A program made the position numbers and the translations under genes. 64,000 bases of DNA from positions 186,001 to 250,000 of the forward strand of contig JADJVL010000001.1 in assembly GCA_016710635.1 (NCBI GenBank), in the 5' to 3' direction. Of the stretch, positions 47,042 through 56,185 are shown piece after piece. The number at the start of each line of letters is the position of its first letter. Position 1 is the first letter of the stretch. The DNA is from Holophagaceae bacterium (GTDB lineage: Bacteria; Acidobacteriota; Holophagae; Holophagales; Holophagaceae). Below the pieces are notes generated by a model. It was given only the letters and a program-made list of their open reading frames with translations, did not search any database and was not told the origin of the DNA.

Positions 47042-47422
47042 CTAGAACCGGTCCTGGAAGGGCTGCTTACCGTATTTCTGGAAGCGCCGGGTCGTGCGCC
47101 ACGCGTAAATGCCAGCCACCAGATGGCTGACTCCGGGCACGCGCAGCAGGGGCGCCACCAGCTTCCACCTCGGCATGCGCGCCAACACGTGGGGCAGCAG
47201 GCCGGCGCCCTTCCAGACCCGTCTTGTGCCCTCTTCCAGCCCGTGGATGTCGCCGTGGAGGTCCCGGCCCGCGAGTTCCGGCGCGATGGCCACGAGTTCG
47301 CGGCTCTGGAGAGGGAAGAAGACCAGCAGGCCGTCCCGGTCGCGGGCCCGCAGACGGTCCATCATCCGGCAGCAGACGCTGCATTCGGCGTCATAGGCGA
47401 GGATCAGGATCGGCTTGGGCAC
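47042..47422 (-). CDS. DCC-family (DUF393) thiol-disulfide protein
   Basis: Small 126-residue thioredoxin-like protein with the family N-terminus LILAYDAECSVCCRMMD: a CxxC redox pair following an Asp (usual form YDGxCxxC, here with Ala-Glu). The middle LVFFPLQSRELVAIAPEL and the LPHVLARMPRWKLVAPLLRVPG stretch are also typical of DUF393. It starts one base after the nuoG stop, so it is the downstream partner in a two-gene operon with the short NuoG. A redox role is implied but not shown. Confidence 0.88.
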   Translation of the reverse strand: MPKPILILAYDAECSVCCRMMDRLRARDRDGLLVFFPLQSRELVAIAPELAGRDLHGDIHGLEEGTRRVWKGAGLLPHVLARMPRWKLVAPLLRVPGVSHLVAGIYAWRTTRRFQKYGKQPFQDRF

Positions 47423-47423
47423 A

Positions 47424-48884
47424 TCAGGCGGGAACGGCGGTCGCTGCGGGCGCCAGGACCCTGGCGACGGCGGCGATGGTCTTCAATCCGCGGGGCGGCT
47501 CCAGGGCCTTCTGGTAGCGCCGCAGTTCGCCATCGTGGTTGACGACGAAATCCGACTCCTCGAGGTAGTTGGCCACCGGGATCCAGGCCGTGCAGGCTTC
47601 GCCGAGGGCGGAAGGGCTGACCTCCAGGGCCAGGCTGAACGGGGCGGCCTTGGCGATCTCCAGCAGCCGGTCGGTCTCCTTCTGGGAACTGAACTCCGCG
47701 TCGTGGAGGAAGACCACTGCCTTCACCTCGCCGGACTTCACCAGCTGCTCCAGCTCGTCGAGCTTGGAGAAGCGGTAGCCGCGCTCGGAGAAGCCCCGCC
47801 GGTTGAAGACGCCGTCCGCGGAGGTCTGGAACTTGGGGAGCAGGATCTGCAGGAACTTGTCGCCGCTGCCGAACTTCAGGGTTTCCGCAGTGGCCAGCTC
47901 GCCCAGGCGCTGGGCGGAATCGCAACCGAAGACGCCCTGGCCCACCACCGCGATGCGGCCGGCGGCCTGCAGCGCCTCGCGTACGGCCTCCAGCGTCGAC
48001 TCGACGCCGCGCAGCCGGGGCTTCACAGGCCGGCTGGCGGGGTCCGCGGTGAACGCGTGATAGGCGTAGCGTTCCTCGTCGCTGATGAAGTGGGTGCCCA
48101 GCTTGCCTTCCTGGGGCCGGGGCCGGAAGCGGTGCACCTTGTTCTGGTCCACGTCCGCCCAGATGGGGCCCGCCAAGGCGCTGAGGCGGCTGATCGTCGC
48201 AATGCTCTTGAGGTACCAGACCCGCTTGTTGAAGCGGAAGTCCTTGGAGGTGAGGGCGCCCACCGGGCACAGGTCCACCACATTCCCGGCCCAGGCGTTC
48301 TGGTCCATGCTCTTGCCGCTGTAGGTGGTGACCTCCAGGCGGGAACCCCGCTGGGCCACGGTGAGCTCCCAGGTGCCACTGATCTCCTGGGTGAAGCGTA
48401 CGCAGCGGGTGCAGTGGATGCAGCGGTTCTTGTCGATGACGATCTTGGCGCCGAGGTCCTCGTAGCGGTAGCGGCGCTTCACTTCCGCCATGCGGCTGTC
48501 GCCGCTGCCGTACTCGTAGCTGTAGTCCTGGAGCTTGCACTCGCCGGCCTGGTCGCAGATGGGGCAGTCCAGGGGATGGTTGAGGAGGAGGAACTCCATC
48601 ACCCCGGCCCTAGCGTCCGCTACGGCCGGGGTGTTGGTGAAGATCTCCATCGCCACACCCTCAGGATTGTCTTTGGGAGGGGGTGGAACTGAGGTTGTAC
48701 AGCTCGTGGCCAGTTTGGGCATGCCCTTGATCTCCACCATGCACATTCGGCAGGTGGCCACCGGCGACAGGGCCGGGTGGTAGCAGTAGTGCGGAATGTC
48801 GACGCCCGCCGTCCTGCAGGCGTCCAGCACGAGGGTGCCGACGGGCACTTCCAATTCACGGCCGTTGATCTGGATCTTGGGCAT
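47424..48884 (-). CDS. nuoG: NADH-quinone oxidoreductase subunit G, short form
   Basis: Iron-sulfur subunit of complex I or a related NADH-dependent enzyme, 486 residues, well short of typical NuoG (about 700-900). The N-terminal [2Fe-2S] ligands are C34, C45, C48 and C62; the His-Cys3 [4Fe-4S] site is in HPLDCPICDQAGEC; the next [4Fe-4S] ligands are CIHCTRC and DLCPVGA. After this, where many homologues bind a further cluster (VCPxCxxGC), the sequence is TISRLSALAG without cysteines, and the molybdopterin-like domain is reduced. No other nuo gene is in the window; it is paired only with a DCC-family gene. Start ATG 48882-48884. Confidence 0.88.
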   Translation of the reverse strand: MPKIQINGRELEVPVGTLVLDACRTAGVDIPHYCYHPALSPVATCRMCMVEIKGMPKLATSCTTSVPPPPKDNPEGVAMEIFTNTPAVADARAGVMEFLLLNHPLDCPICDQAGECKLQDYSYEYGSGDSRMAEVKRRYRYEDLGAKIVIDKNRCIHCTRCVRFTQEISGTWELTVAQRGSRLEVTTYSGKSMDQNAWAGNVVDLCPVGALTSKDFRFNKRVWYLKSIATISRLSALAGPIWADVDQNKVHRFRPRPQEGKLGTHFISDEERYAYHAFTADPASRPVKPRLRGVESTLEAVREALQAAGRIAVVGQGVFGCDSAQRLGELATAETLKFGSGDKFLQILLPKFQTSADGVFNRRGFSERGYRFSKLDELEQLVKSGEVKAVVFLHDAEFSSQKETDRLLEIAKAAPFSLALEVSPSALGEACTAWIPVANYLEESDFVVNHDGELRRYQKALEPPRGLKTIAAVARVLAPAATAVPA

Positions 48885-48964
48885 GGCGTCCTCAGCCCTT
48901 CAGCTTAATGGAGCGGGGGGCGCAGGGACAGGGCTCCAGCCCGGACCGAAGTCTCAGATTGGCG

Positions 48965-48984
48965 GGGCCGCCCGGACGCGGCCC
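48965..48984 (-). terminator. Hairpin downstream of the small outer-membrane protein gene
   Basis: Seven-bp GC stem (48965-48971 with 48978-48984), 13 bases after the stop codon; no clear T run, so a weak terminator candidate. Confidence 0.35.
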
Positions 48985-48996
48985 TTGGGAGCACCG

Positions 48997-49605
48997 CTAG
49001 AAGTGGATGCTCAGTGCCGCTTCCAGCAGGGTGCCGCTCTTGGTGGCGCCGGCGGCGTTCTTGAACTCGGCCTGGGCGGCGTTGAGGCTCATGGAATAGT
49101 GGTTATTGAAGCGGAAGCCCGCCCCGACCACCGGCTTCATGGAGGTGCCGCCGGGCCCCTTCACCTCGACGCGGGTCGAAGTACCGTCTTCATTCGTCAC
49201 CGTCGAAGTCTGGGTCGCCTTCATGGCCCAGACCCTCAGGCCCGCCTGGAGGTGGAAGCCTTCGAACCAGAGCTTGTGGCGGTAGAAGGCCCCGCCGTAG
49301 TAGCCGTCCGTCTTGTTCCGCAAGGTGTAGGTCTTGCTCCCGGAGGTGGCCCCGGGGAAATAGCGGTAGCCGCCCTCGAACTCCACGCTGCCGGATTTCG
49401 TCAGGGGATAGGCCCCCCACATGGCGAGTCCATAGTTCTTCTCCTGGCCAAGGCCTGCGTCCACGGCGCCACTGTAGGAGCCCGCCACCAGGCGGAAGCC
49501 GGTGCTCCAGGGTTCCTGGGCGTGGGCGGTGGGACCGATGACAGCCATGGGGACCGCCAGCAGGAGGGCGAGGCGGAGACCGGATCGGGAGGCGTGGCGG
49601 GTCAT
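48997..49605 (-). CDS. Small outer-membrane beta-barrel protein
   Basis: Secreted protein of 202 residues: an Arg-containing N-region, hydrophobic core and AHA-QE cleavage near residue 29, then repeated strands of alternating hydrophobic and polar residues (GFRLVAGSYSGAVDAG; YGLAMWGAYPLT; GGYRYFPGA; FHLQAGLRVWAMKA) and a terminal strand ending LLEAALSIHF with C-terminal Phe, typical of an eight-stranded barrel assembled by BAM. The specific function is unknown. Start ATG 49603-49605 with TTGGAG upstream; a longer upstream frame lacks signal character. Divergent from purH, with 133 bases between. Confidence 0.75.
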   Translation of the reverse strand: MTRHASRSGLRLALLLAVPMAVIGPTAHAQEPWSTGFRLVAGSYSGAVDAGLGQEKNYGLAMWGAYPLTKSGSVEFEGGYRYFPGATSGSKTYTLRNKTDGYYGGAFYRHKLWFEGFHLQAGLRVWAMKATQTSTVTNEDGTSTRVEVKGPGGTSMKPVVGAGFRFNNHYSMSLNAAQAEFKNAAGATKSGTLLEAALSIHF

Positions 49606-49738
49606 GGATGGCTCCAAGGGGATGGTCCAGCATCCCGGAAGCTCCGATGGAATGCCATACCGCGATGCATGCGCCCGGCAAACCAGCGGTTCCCGGGAAG
49701 GGGCCCTCATGGGAAAATGACCGATTCGGAGATGCGCC

Positions 49739-51280
49739 ATGTCGACGGCCCTGCTTTCGGTCTATGACAAAACCGGCCTAGTGGATCTGGGCCGGGGCCT
49801 GGCCAGGCTGGGCTGGACCCTCCTGGCCACGGGAGGAACCCTGAAGGCCCTCCGGGAGGCGAGACTGGCTGTGACCGAGGTCGCGGACTACACCGGCGCG
49901 GCGGAATGCTTCGACGGCCGGGTGAAGACCCTGCATCCGAAAATCCACGGCGGCCTGCTCTTCCGGCGGGACCTCCCCGCCCACGTGGCGGACGCGCAGG
50001 CCCAGGGCATCGGCCCCATCGATCTGGTGGTGGTGAACCTCTATCCGTTCGAAGCCACCATCCGGAAGCCTGGAGCGGCCTTCGAGGAATGCATCGAGCA
50101 GATCGACATCGGCGGTCCCAGCATGCTGCGCAGCGCCGCCAAGAACCACGCGTCCGTCACCGTCCTGACGGATCCGGGCCAGTACCCGGGCTTCCTCGGC
50201 CGGCTCGAGGCGGGCACCTGGGACGCCGCGGACCGCCGCGCCTGCGCCCTGGAGGTCTTCCGCCGCACCGCGGCCTACGACGGCGCCATCGCCGCGTGGC
50301 TCGAGGGCCAGGGGGCCGCACCCGGCGGTGAACTGCCCGCCAGCCTGGACCTGCACCTGGCCTCCCGGCAGGGACTCCGCTACGGCGAGAACCCGCACCA
50401 GCCCGCGGGCTTCTTCGTGCAGCCCGGCGCCGCCGTGGAGGGCGTCGCCGCCTGCGAGCAGCTGCAGGGCAAGGAGCTGAGCTTCAACAATCTGCTCGAC
50501 GCGGATGCCACCGCCCGGCTGGTCTGGCAGTTCGAGGCCCCTGCGTGCGTCATCGTGAAGCACAACAACCCCTGCGGCGCCGCCGTGGGCGCCCACGCCC
50601 TCGAAGCCTTCTCCAAGGCCCAGGCCGGCGATCCCCTCAGCAGCTTCGGCGGCATCGTGGCCTTCAACCGGCCCGTCGGCATCGACCTTGCGAAGGCCAT
50701 GGCCCCCAGCTTCTGGGAAGTCATCCTCGCCCCGGAGTTCACCGACGACGCCCTGCAGGCCCTCGCGTCGAAGAAGCAGCTGCGCCTGCTGCGCACCCCG
50801 AAGCGCTGGCCTTCCGCCTCCTCGGGTCTGGATCTCCGGAGCATCGGGGGCGGCTTCCTCGTGCAGCGGCCCGACGACGCCTTCGCCCCCTTCGAAGCCT
50901 GGGAGCTCAAGTCCAACGGCCCGGGCCCCAAGCCCATGAAGGAAGACCTGCTCCTGGCGCAGAAGCTCGCCAAGGCGGTAAAGTCCAACGCCATCGTGCT
51001 GGTGAAGGAGGGTGCCTCCGTGGGCATCGGCGCGGGGCAGATGAGCCGGGTCGACAGCGTGGAGATCGCCTGCCGCAAGGCCGGGGACCGCGCGAAGGGC
51101 GCGGTGCTCGGCAGTGACGCCTTCTTCCCCTTCGCCGATGGTCTGGAGCTGGCCGCCAAGGCCGGCGTCACCGCCTTCGTGGAACCCGGCGGATCCTTGC
51201 GGGACGACGAGGTGATCGCCGCGGCCCAGAAGCTGGGCGTCTGGCTCTTCTTCACCGGCATGCGGCATTTTCGGCATTGA
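49739..51280 (+). CDS. purH: Bifunctional AICAR transformylase/IMP cyclohydrolase
   Basis: Catalyses the last two steps of IMP synthesis; 513 residues. The N-terminal IMPCH domain (1 to about 195) has LLSVYDKTGLV, LLATGGTLKAL, GRVKTLHPKIHGGLL and VVVNLYPFEAT; the C-terminal AICARFT domain has LRYGENPHQPAGFF, KHNNPCGAAVGA, and SNAIVLVKEGASVGIGAGQMSR in sequence. Start ATG 49739 with CGGAG about 7 bases upstream. Followed by a terminator-like hairpin before alaS. No other pur genes are near. Confidence 0.97.
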   Translation: MSTALLSVYDKTGLVDLGRGLARLGWTLLATGGTLKALREARLAVTEVADYTGAAECFDGRVKTLHPKIHGGLLFRRDLPAHVADAQAQGIGPIDLVVVNLYPFEATIRKPGAAFEECIEQIDIGGPSMLRSAAKNHASVTVLTDPGQYPGFLGRLEAGTWDAADRRACALEVFRRTAAYDGAIAAWLEGQGAAPGGELPASLDLHLASRQGLRYGENPHQPAGFFVQPGAAVEGVAACEQLQGKELSFNNLLDADATARLVWQFEAPACVIVKHNNPCGAAVGAHALEAFSKAQAGDPLSSFGGIVAFNRPVGIDLAKAMAPSFWEVILAPEFTDDALQALASKKQLRLLRTPKRWPSASSGLDLRSIGGGFLVQRPDDAFAPFEAWELKSNGPGPKPMKEDLLLAQKLAKAVKSNAIVLVKEGASVGIGAGQMSRVDSVEIACRKAGDRAKGAVLGSDAFFPFADGLELAAKAGVTAFVEPGGSLRDDEVIAAAQKLGVWLFFTGMRHFRH

Positions 51281-51328
51281 TGGGCGGGGGTTCCGCGCTG
51301 CGCGCATACCCCCGCACCCCCGCGCTCG

Positions 51329-51347
51329 GAACGGGCGGAGCCCGTTC
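51329..51347 (+). terminator. Terminator after purH
   Basis: Eight-bp perfect stem (51329-51336 with 51340-51347), 3-base loop, followed by the pyrimidine-rich TTCGCTTCCTTCTC; 48 bases after the purH stop. Confidence 0.55.
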
Positions 51348-51391
51348 TTCGCTTCCTTCTCACACCCGCTTCTCGAATCCGTGGAACAACA

Positions 51392-54010
51392 ATGAAAACC
51401 TCCGAACTCCGCACGCGCTTCCTCGAATACTTCGAGAAGCAGAACCATCGCCGGGTGGCGTCCAGCTCCGTGGTGGGGCCCGCCGACGACCCTACGGTGA
51501 TGTGGACCAACTCGGGGATGATCCAGTTCAAGGACGTCTTCCTGGGCAAGGAGAATCGGGACTACACCCGCGCCACGACTTCGCAGAAATGCCTCCGCGC
51601 CGGCGGCAAGCACAACGACCTGGACCAGGTGGGCTTCACGGCGCGCCACCACACCTTCTTCGAGATGCTCGGCAACTTCAGCTTCGGCGACTACTTCAAG
51701 GCCGACGCCATCCGCTTCGCCTGGGAGCTGGTGACCGGGCCCCTCGACCAGGGCTGCCTTGGCATCGACCCCTCCCGCCTCTGGGTCACGGTCTTCGAAG
51801 GCGCCGATGGCGTGCCGGCGGATGTGGAGGCTGAGGAATTGTGGAAGCAGGCCGGTGTCCCCGCGAACCGCATCCGGCGCTACGGGAAGAAGGACAATTT
51901 CTGGCAGATGGGCGATACGGGCCCCTGTGGACCCTGCTCGGAGATCTTCTACGACCGCGGCGAGAAGTACGCCGGCGACGCCACTCCGAACGGCGAAGGC
52001 GACCGGGTCATGGAGATCTGGAACCTGGTCTTCATGCAGTACGAACGGGACGCCGGAGGCAAGCTCACGCCCCTGCCCAAGCCCAGCATCGATACGGGCA
52101 TGGGCCTGGAGCGCACGGCATCAATTCTTCAGGGCGTAGACAGCAACTATGAGATCGACCTCTTCGCACCGATTTTCGAAGCGATCTGGGCGAACACGAA
52201 GCTGAGCCTGGAACAGCGCGCCGAGCACACCAACCGCACGGCCAGCCAGGTGGTCGCCGACCACATCCGCGCCGCCACCTTCATGACCTTCGACGGCGTC
52301 GTGCCCAGCAACGAGGGCCGTGGCTACGTGCTGCGCAAGATCGTCCGCCGCGCCCTGCGCTTCGGCAAGAAGCTGGGCATCGAGGGCACCTTTTTCGCGG
52401 AACTGGTCAACGCGATGCCGCACGCCATGGGCGACGCCTATCCAGAGTTGAGGGGCGAACTGAAGCGCATTTACGACGTTCTGCATCGGGAGGAGAAGCA
52501 GTTCTCCGTCACCCTGAACGCCGGCCTGAAGCAGCTGGAAGCCTGCGATGTGTCCACGGGAGCCCTATCTGGATCCGACATCTTCAAGCTCTACGACACC
52601 TTCGGCTTCCCCACGGACCTGGTGGAGGACTGGTGCCGGGAGCGCGGTCTCGCCTGCGATCTCGAAGGTTTCCAGAAGGAGCTCGCGGAGCAGAAGGCCA
52701 AGGGCCGCGCCGCGATGAAGACCCACGACCAACGCCTGCAGGGCGATTTCGCCATTCTCGCGGATCTGCCGGCCACGGAGTTCCTGGGCTACGAGGGCAC
52801 CGAGGCCGACGCCACGGTGGTGGCCCTCTTCGATGCGGCCAACAAGCGCGTGGCCTCCCTCAAAGGCGAAGGTTCCGTGCTGCTGGACCGCACGCCCTTC
52901 TACGCCATGGGTGGCGGCCAGGTGGGCGACACGGGAAGACTCTCGTTCGAGGGCGGAGCCGCGGAAGTGCTCGATTGCACCACGCCGGCGGCCAAGCGCA
53001 GCCTTCATAAGGTCCTTGTGAATGGTGAGCTCAAGGAAGGCGCCAAGGTCCACGCCGCGGTGGACGCCGCCCGCCGCGCCCGCATCCGCGCCCACCACAC
53101 GGCCACCCACCTGCTCCACGCCGCGCTGCGGGAGGTGCTCGGCACCCACGTGAAGCAGGCGGGCAGCGTGGTGGATGATGCGCGCCTGCGCTTCGACTTT
53201 TCCCACTTCGCCCCCATCGAGCCCGAGCAGATGGCGGAGATCGAGCGGCTCGTGAATGACCAGGCCCTGCAGGCCCGGCCCACCCACACCGCCGAGATGC
53301 CCATCGACGAGGCCCTGGCGGCCGGCGCCATGGCCCTTTTCGGAGAGAAATACGGCGATCGCGTGCGCGTGATGTCCGTGCCGGGCTTCAGCGTGGAGCT
53401 TTGCGGCGGCACCCACGTCGCCAGCACCGGCGAGATCGGCCTCGTGAAGGTCACTTCGGAGGGTGCCGTGGCCAGCGGTGTTCGGCGCATCGAAGCGGTC
53501 GCGGGCGCCGCGACCCTCGAGCTGCTCCAGTCCGACGAGGCCATGCTGGCCCGCCTCGCCCGCGCCGCCAACACGGGCCGGGAGCAACTCATCGACGTCC
53601 TGGCCGCCAAGGAGACCCGCATCACGCAGCTGGAACGTGAGCTCAAGGAAGCCAAGCTCAAGGCCGCCAGCGGCGGCGGCAGCGCCGAACAGGTGGAGCA
53701 GGTGAACGGCTGCAGTCTCGTCACCGCCAAGGTCGAAGGCCTCGAAGGCAACGCCCTCCGCGAGCTCATGGATCAGGTGCGCACCCGCCATCGGGAGGCG
53801 GTCATCGCGCTGGCGTCGATCACGGACGGGAAGGTGTCCATCCTCGTCAGCGTGGCGCCCACCCTCGCCCCCGACGCGGGCCAGCTCCTCAAGGCCATGG
53901 CCGCCCACGTGGACGGCCGCGGCGGCGGGAAAAAGGACCTGGCCCAGGGCGGCGGTACGAACCCTGGCGGCCTCGACGCCGCCTTTGCCGCCCTGAAGGC
54001 CGCGCTCTAA
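51392..54010 (+). CDS. alaS: Alanyl-tRNA synthetase
   Basis: Class IIc synthetase, 872 residues, standard length. N-terminal aminoacylation domain with ELRTRFLEYFEKQNHR and the class II motifs (FKDVFLGKENRDYTR; RHHTFFEMLGNFSFGDYFK; DTGMGLERTASILQG). The editing domain carries the zinc ligands HHTATHLLHAAL and CGGTHV, and the C-Ala domain ends near GGGKKDLAQGGGTNPGGL. Start ATG 51392. A CPBP protease gene starts 4 bases after its stop and is probably co-transcribed. Confidence 0.98.
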   Translation: MKTSELRTRFLEYFEKQNHRRVASSSVVGPADDPTVMWTNSGMIQFKDVFLGKENRDYTRATTSQKCLRAGGKHNDLDQVGFTARHHTFFEMLGNFSFGDYFKADAIRFAWELVTGPLDQGCLGIDPSRLWVTVFEGADGVPADVEAEELWKQAGVPANRIRRYGKKDNFWQMGDTGPCGPCSEIFYDRGEKYAGDATPNGEGDRVMEIWNLVFMQYERDAGGKLTPLPKPSIDTGMGLERTASILQGVDSNYEIDLFAPIFEAIWANTKLSLEQRAEHTNRTASQVVADHIRAATFMTFDGVVPSNEGRGYVLRKIVRRALRFGKKLGIEGTFFAELVNAMPHAMGDAYPELRGELKRIYDVLHREEKQFSVTLNAGLKQLEACDVSTGALSGSDIFKLYDTFGFPTDLVEDWCRERGLACDLEGFQKELAEQKAKGRAAMKTHDQRLQGDFAILADLPATEFLGYEGTEADATVVALFDAANKRVASLKGEGSVLLDRTPFYAMGGGQVGDTGRLSFEGGAAEVLDCTTPAAKRSLHKVLVNGELKEGAKVHAAVDAARRARIRAHHTATHLLHAALREVLGTHVKQAGSVVDDARLRFDFSHFAPIEPEQMAEIERLVNDQALQARPTHTAEMPIDEALAAGAMALFGEKYGDRVRVMSVPGFSVELCGGTHVASTGEIGLVKVTSEGAVASGVRRIEAVAGAATLELLQSDEAMLARLARAANTGREQLIDVLAAKETRITQLERELKEAKLKAASGGGSAEQVEQVNGCSLVTAKVEGLEGNALRELMDQVRTRHREAVIALASITDGKVSILVSVAPTLAPDAGQLLKAMAAHVDGRGGGKKDLAQGGGTNPGGLDAAFAALKAAL

Positions 54011-54014
54011 CCCG

Positions 54015-54593
54015 ATGCTTCCGGTCCCCTGGTGGCTGCCGGCCCTGATCCTCGGGGCCGCGCGGCTGTTGTGGCCGCAGCAGCCCTTCATCGCCGTGCT
54101 GGCCTATCACGGGACCTGCCTGCTGGGATTGAAGGGCCCTTTCACCTGGGGACGGCTTGGTCGGCGGGAAGGGCTGTTCCTGCTCCTCGCCTTCGCCGCC
54201 CTGCCCCTGCTGCTCCTGCTGCCCGCCCTGCCCTTCTTCCCGAAGGCCCAGGTCAACGCCCTGCTCGCCGGCTGGCCTGGCGGCCTCTGGGCCTGGGCCG
54301 CCTACTCGTTCCTCTTCAACGTCCTCATCGAGGAGGCCTTCTGGCGGGGCACGGTGCTCCGGCGCCACGGCTGGCCCCCGTGGGGCCATGGCCTCGCCTT
54401 CGGGCTGCACCACGGCGTGGCCGCGGCCATCTCCCTGCCCTGGCCCTGGTTCCTGCCGGCCTGGGCAGCCACCGCGACCGCGGGGACCTTCTGGGCCGCA
54501 TCGGCGCGGCGCCGGGGCGGCCTGGGCTTTCCCATGCTCACCCATCTCTGGGCGGACGCGGCCCTCGTGCTCCTGGTCGCGTCTCAGTGCTGA
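54015..54593 (+). CDS. Small CPBP-family intramembrane protease
   Basis: Very hydrophobic protein of 192 residues with about five membrane helices. CPBP motifs: EEAFWRGTVLRR (paired Glu, motif 1), FGLHHGVAAA (motif 2 His) and LTHLWADAA (motif 3 His). It lies 4 bases downstream of alaS and is likely translated from the same mRNA. A second, longer CPBP protein is encoded at 38349-39695; the two are only distantly alike. The substrate is unknown. Confidence 0.83.
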   Translation: MLPVPWWLPALILGAARLLWPQQPFIAVLAYHGTCLLGLKGPFTWGRLGRREGLFLLLAFAALPLLLLLPALPFFPKAQVNALLAGWPGGLWAWAAYSFLFNVLIEEAFWRGTVLRRHGWPPWGHGLAFGLHHGVAAAISLPWPWFLPAWAATATAGTFWAASARRRGGLGFPMLTHLWADAALVLLVASQC

Positions 54594-54603
54594 GCACCGG
54601 ATC

Positions 54604-55985
54604 TCACTCGTCAGCGTAGACCGTGATCCCGTAGTGCTCGGCATCCCGGGGCGGCGCGCTGTTCCAGCGGCCGTAGGCGTGGCTCCCATCGGTGTGGTAG
54701 TGCACCGTGTAGGTGCCCGCGGGCAGGGCGAGCACCTGGTCCTGCATCCGGTTCTTCCGGGCGCCGCCGGCGTGCACGGTGGCCCGGGGCGCCATGGTCC
54801 AGACCTTGGTCCCAGCGCTATCGGTGATCCAGGCCCCGTCGGCCATCTCGTCGTCGTCCGCCTCGCCCAGGGCGTAAATGCGCACGGAGGCAGGCCTGGC
54901 GAGGGTGAAGGCGGCATCCTCCCGCCGGTCGTTGCCGACCTTGACCAGGGCGGCGAGCACCTTCCCCGGCTCGCGGGCGGGGCTGAGGGCGAAGGCGCTG
55001 GCATCGCCCTCCTTCGGCAGCGAAAGGATCAGCCCGTAGCGCAGGGGATCGCAGGGCGGCGCGGCGTTCCAGTGGGCGGGGGAGTGGGAGCCGTCGGTGG
55101 TGTAGCCTGCGATGTATTCCCCCGCCGGCAGGGTGAGGGTCTGCACCTGGCGCCGGTTCTTCTCCGCGCCGCCGGCGTAGTCCGCGGTGGCGCCGTTCAT
55201 CTCCCAGACCACCTTCCGGCTGCGGGCGTCCATGATCCAGCCCGAGTCCGCCAAGGCATCCCCTGACTCGCGCTCGCCCTGGCAGTAGATGTGCATCGTG
55301 ACGGGCCGGCTCACCTTGAAGGTCCCGCGGACCTCGCCACCATCCTGGGTGGCCAGCAGGGCCAGCACCTCCCCGCGCCAGGCCACCGGGGCCTGGGCGG
55401 TCCGCACCTCCGCCGCCTCGCCGCTCCGGGCGTAGAGCTCCATGCCGTAGTAGGCGGCCCGGGCCTTCCAGTCCGCGACGCGCCCCGGGGAGAGCGACTC
55501 GGCGATGGCGCGGAAGCCGAACTTGTCGTCGTCCTTGGCCGCGGCCGCACCCTGGAGGCGCCGGCGGTCGATGTCCCGGGTGCCGTGGGAGAGGGGACCC
55601 GTCCACCCGAACCCGTGATTGCTGAAATAGGCCTCGTAGGTGCCGGCCTTCAATTCGAGGTACTGGTCCGCGACCTGATAGTCGCCCTCCGCCTTGGCGT
55701 TCCGGCCATCCATCTGCCAGACCACCTCCCGGGAGGCGGCGTCGAGGATCCAGCCGGAGGCGAAGAAGGACCGGTGGTCCCGGCCGCCCCCTTTGGCGTA
55801 GACGTGCACCCGCATGGCTTTCGGCAGCGTGAAGGTGCGCGCCTGTACCTCGGTCCTCACCGTGTCCTTCAGGGAGACGAAGGGGGCTTCCTGGCCGTGG
55901 GCCGGAGCGGTGGCGACAGCCAAGAGAACCACCAGACCCAGACTGGGCAGGGAGAGCAGGGGGAAGAGAAATCAAGGACTCGCAT
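54604..55985 (-). CDS. Secreted protein with three beta-sandwich repeats (probable frame error near 55961)
   Basis: Function unknown, about 460 residues. Three related units occur: each has a strand such as MRVHVYAKG, TMHIYCQGE or SVRIYALGE, then SGWILDAASREVVWQM, SGWIMDARSRKVVWEM or GAWITDSAGTKVWTM, then a LPAGTYTVHYHTDGSHAYG-type end. The pattern resembles bacterial prepeptidase/Ig-like C-terminal domains. Starting at GTG 55932 leaves a short signal without a basic N-region. If the GGGGG at 55959-55963 is one base short, the frame joins ATG 55983-55985, which has CCAGGAG upstream, and gives a full signal peptide ending AHGQ. Faces the DUF1028 gene divergently. Confidence 0.7.
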
Positions 55986-56185
55986 GCAAGCTCCTGGAGG
56001 AACACCTCCAACCTAGGCCGGAAGCCCCCGCGCTGTCCCCATCGGATCGGTCAACGGCGCCCCAGGGCCGGCGACCGCAGGCCCTGGGGGGAGGACCAGG
56101 ACAAGGGCGGGCAGAACTCGCATCATGGAGCACCCCATCCACTGGAGAGTGGTCCATCCTGCCCCGCGGCAAGCCCGGAGGTTCC

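Noticed and set aside
43563..47045. A 1,160-residue plus-strand open frame across rsgA, the acyltransferase and DUF2071
   Set aside because: Out of frame with three convincing genes; Arg/Gly/Pro/Ala-rich translation.
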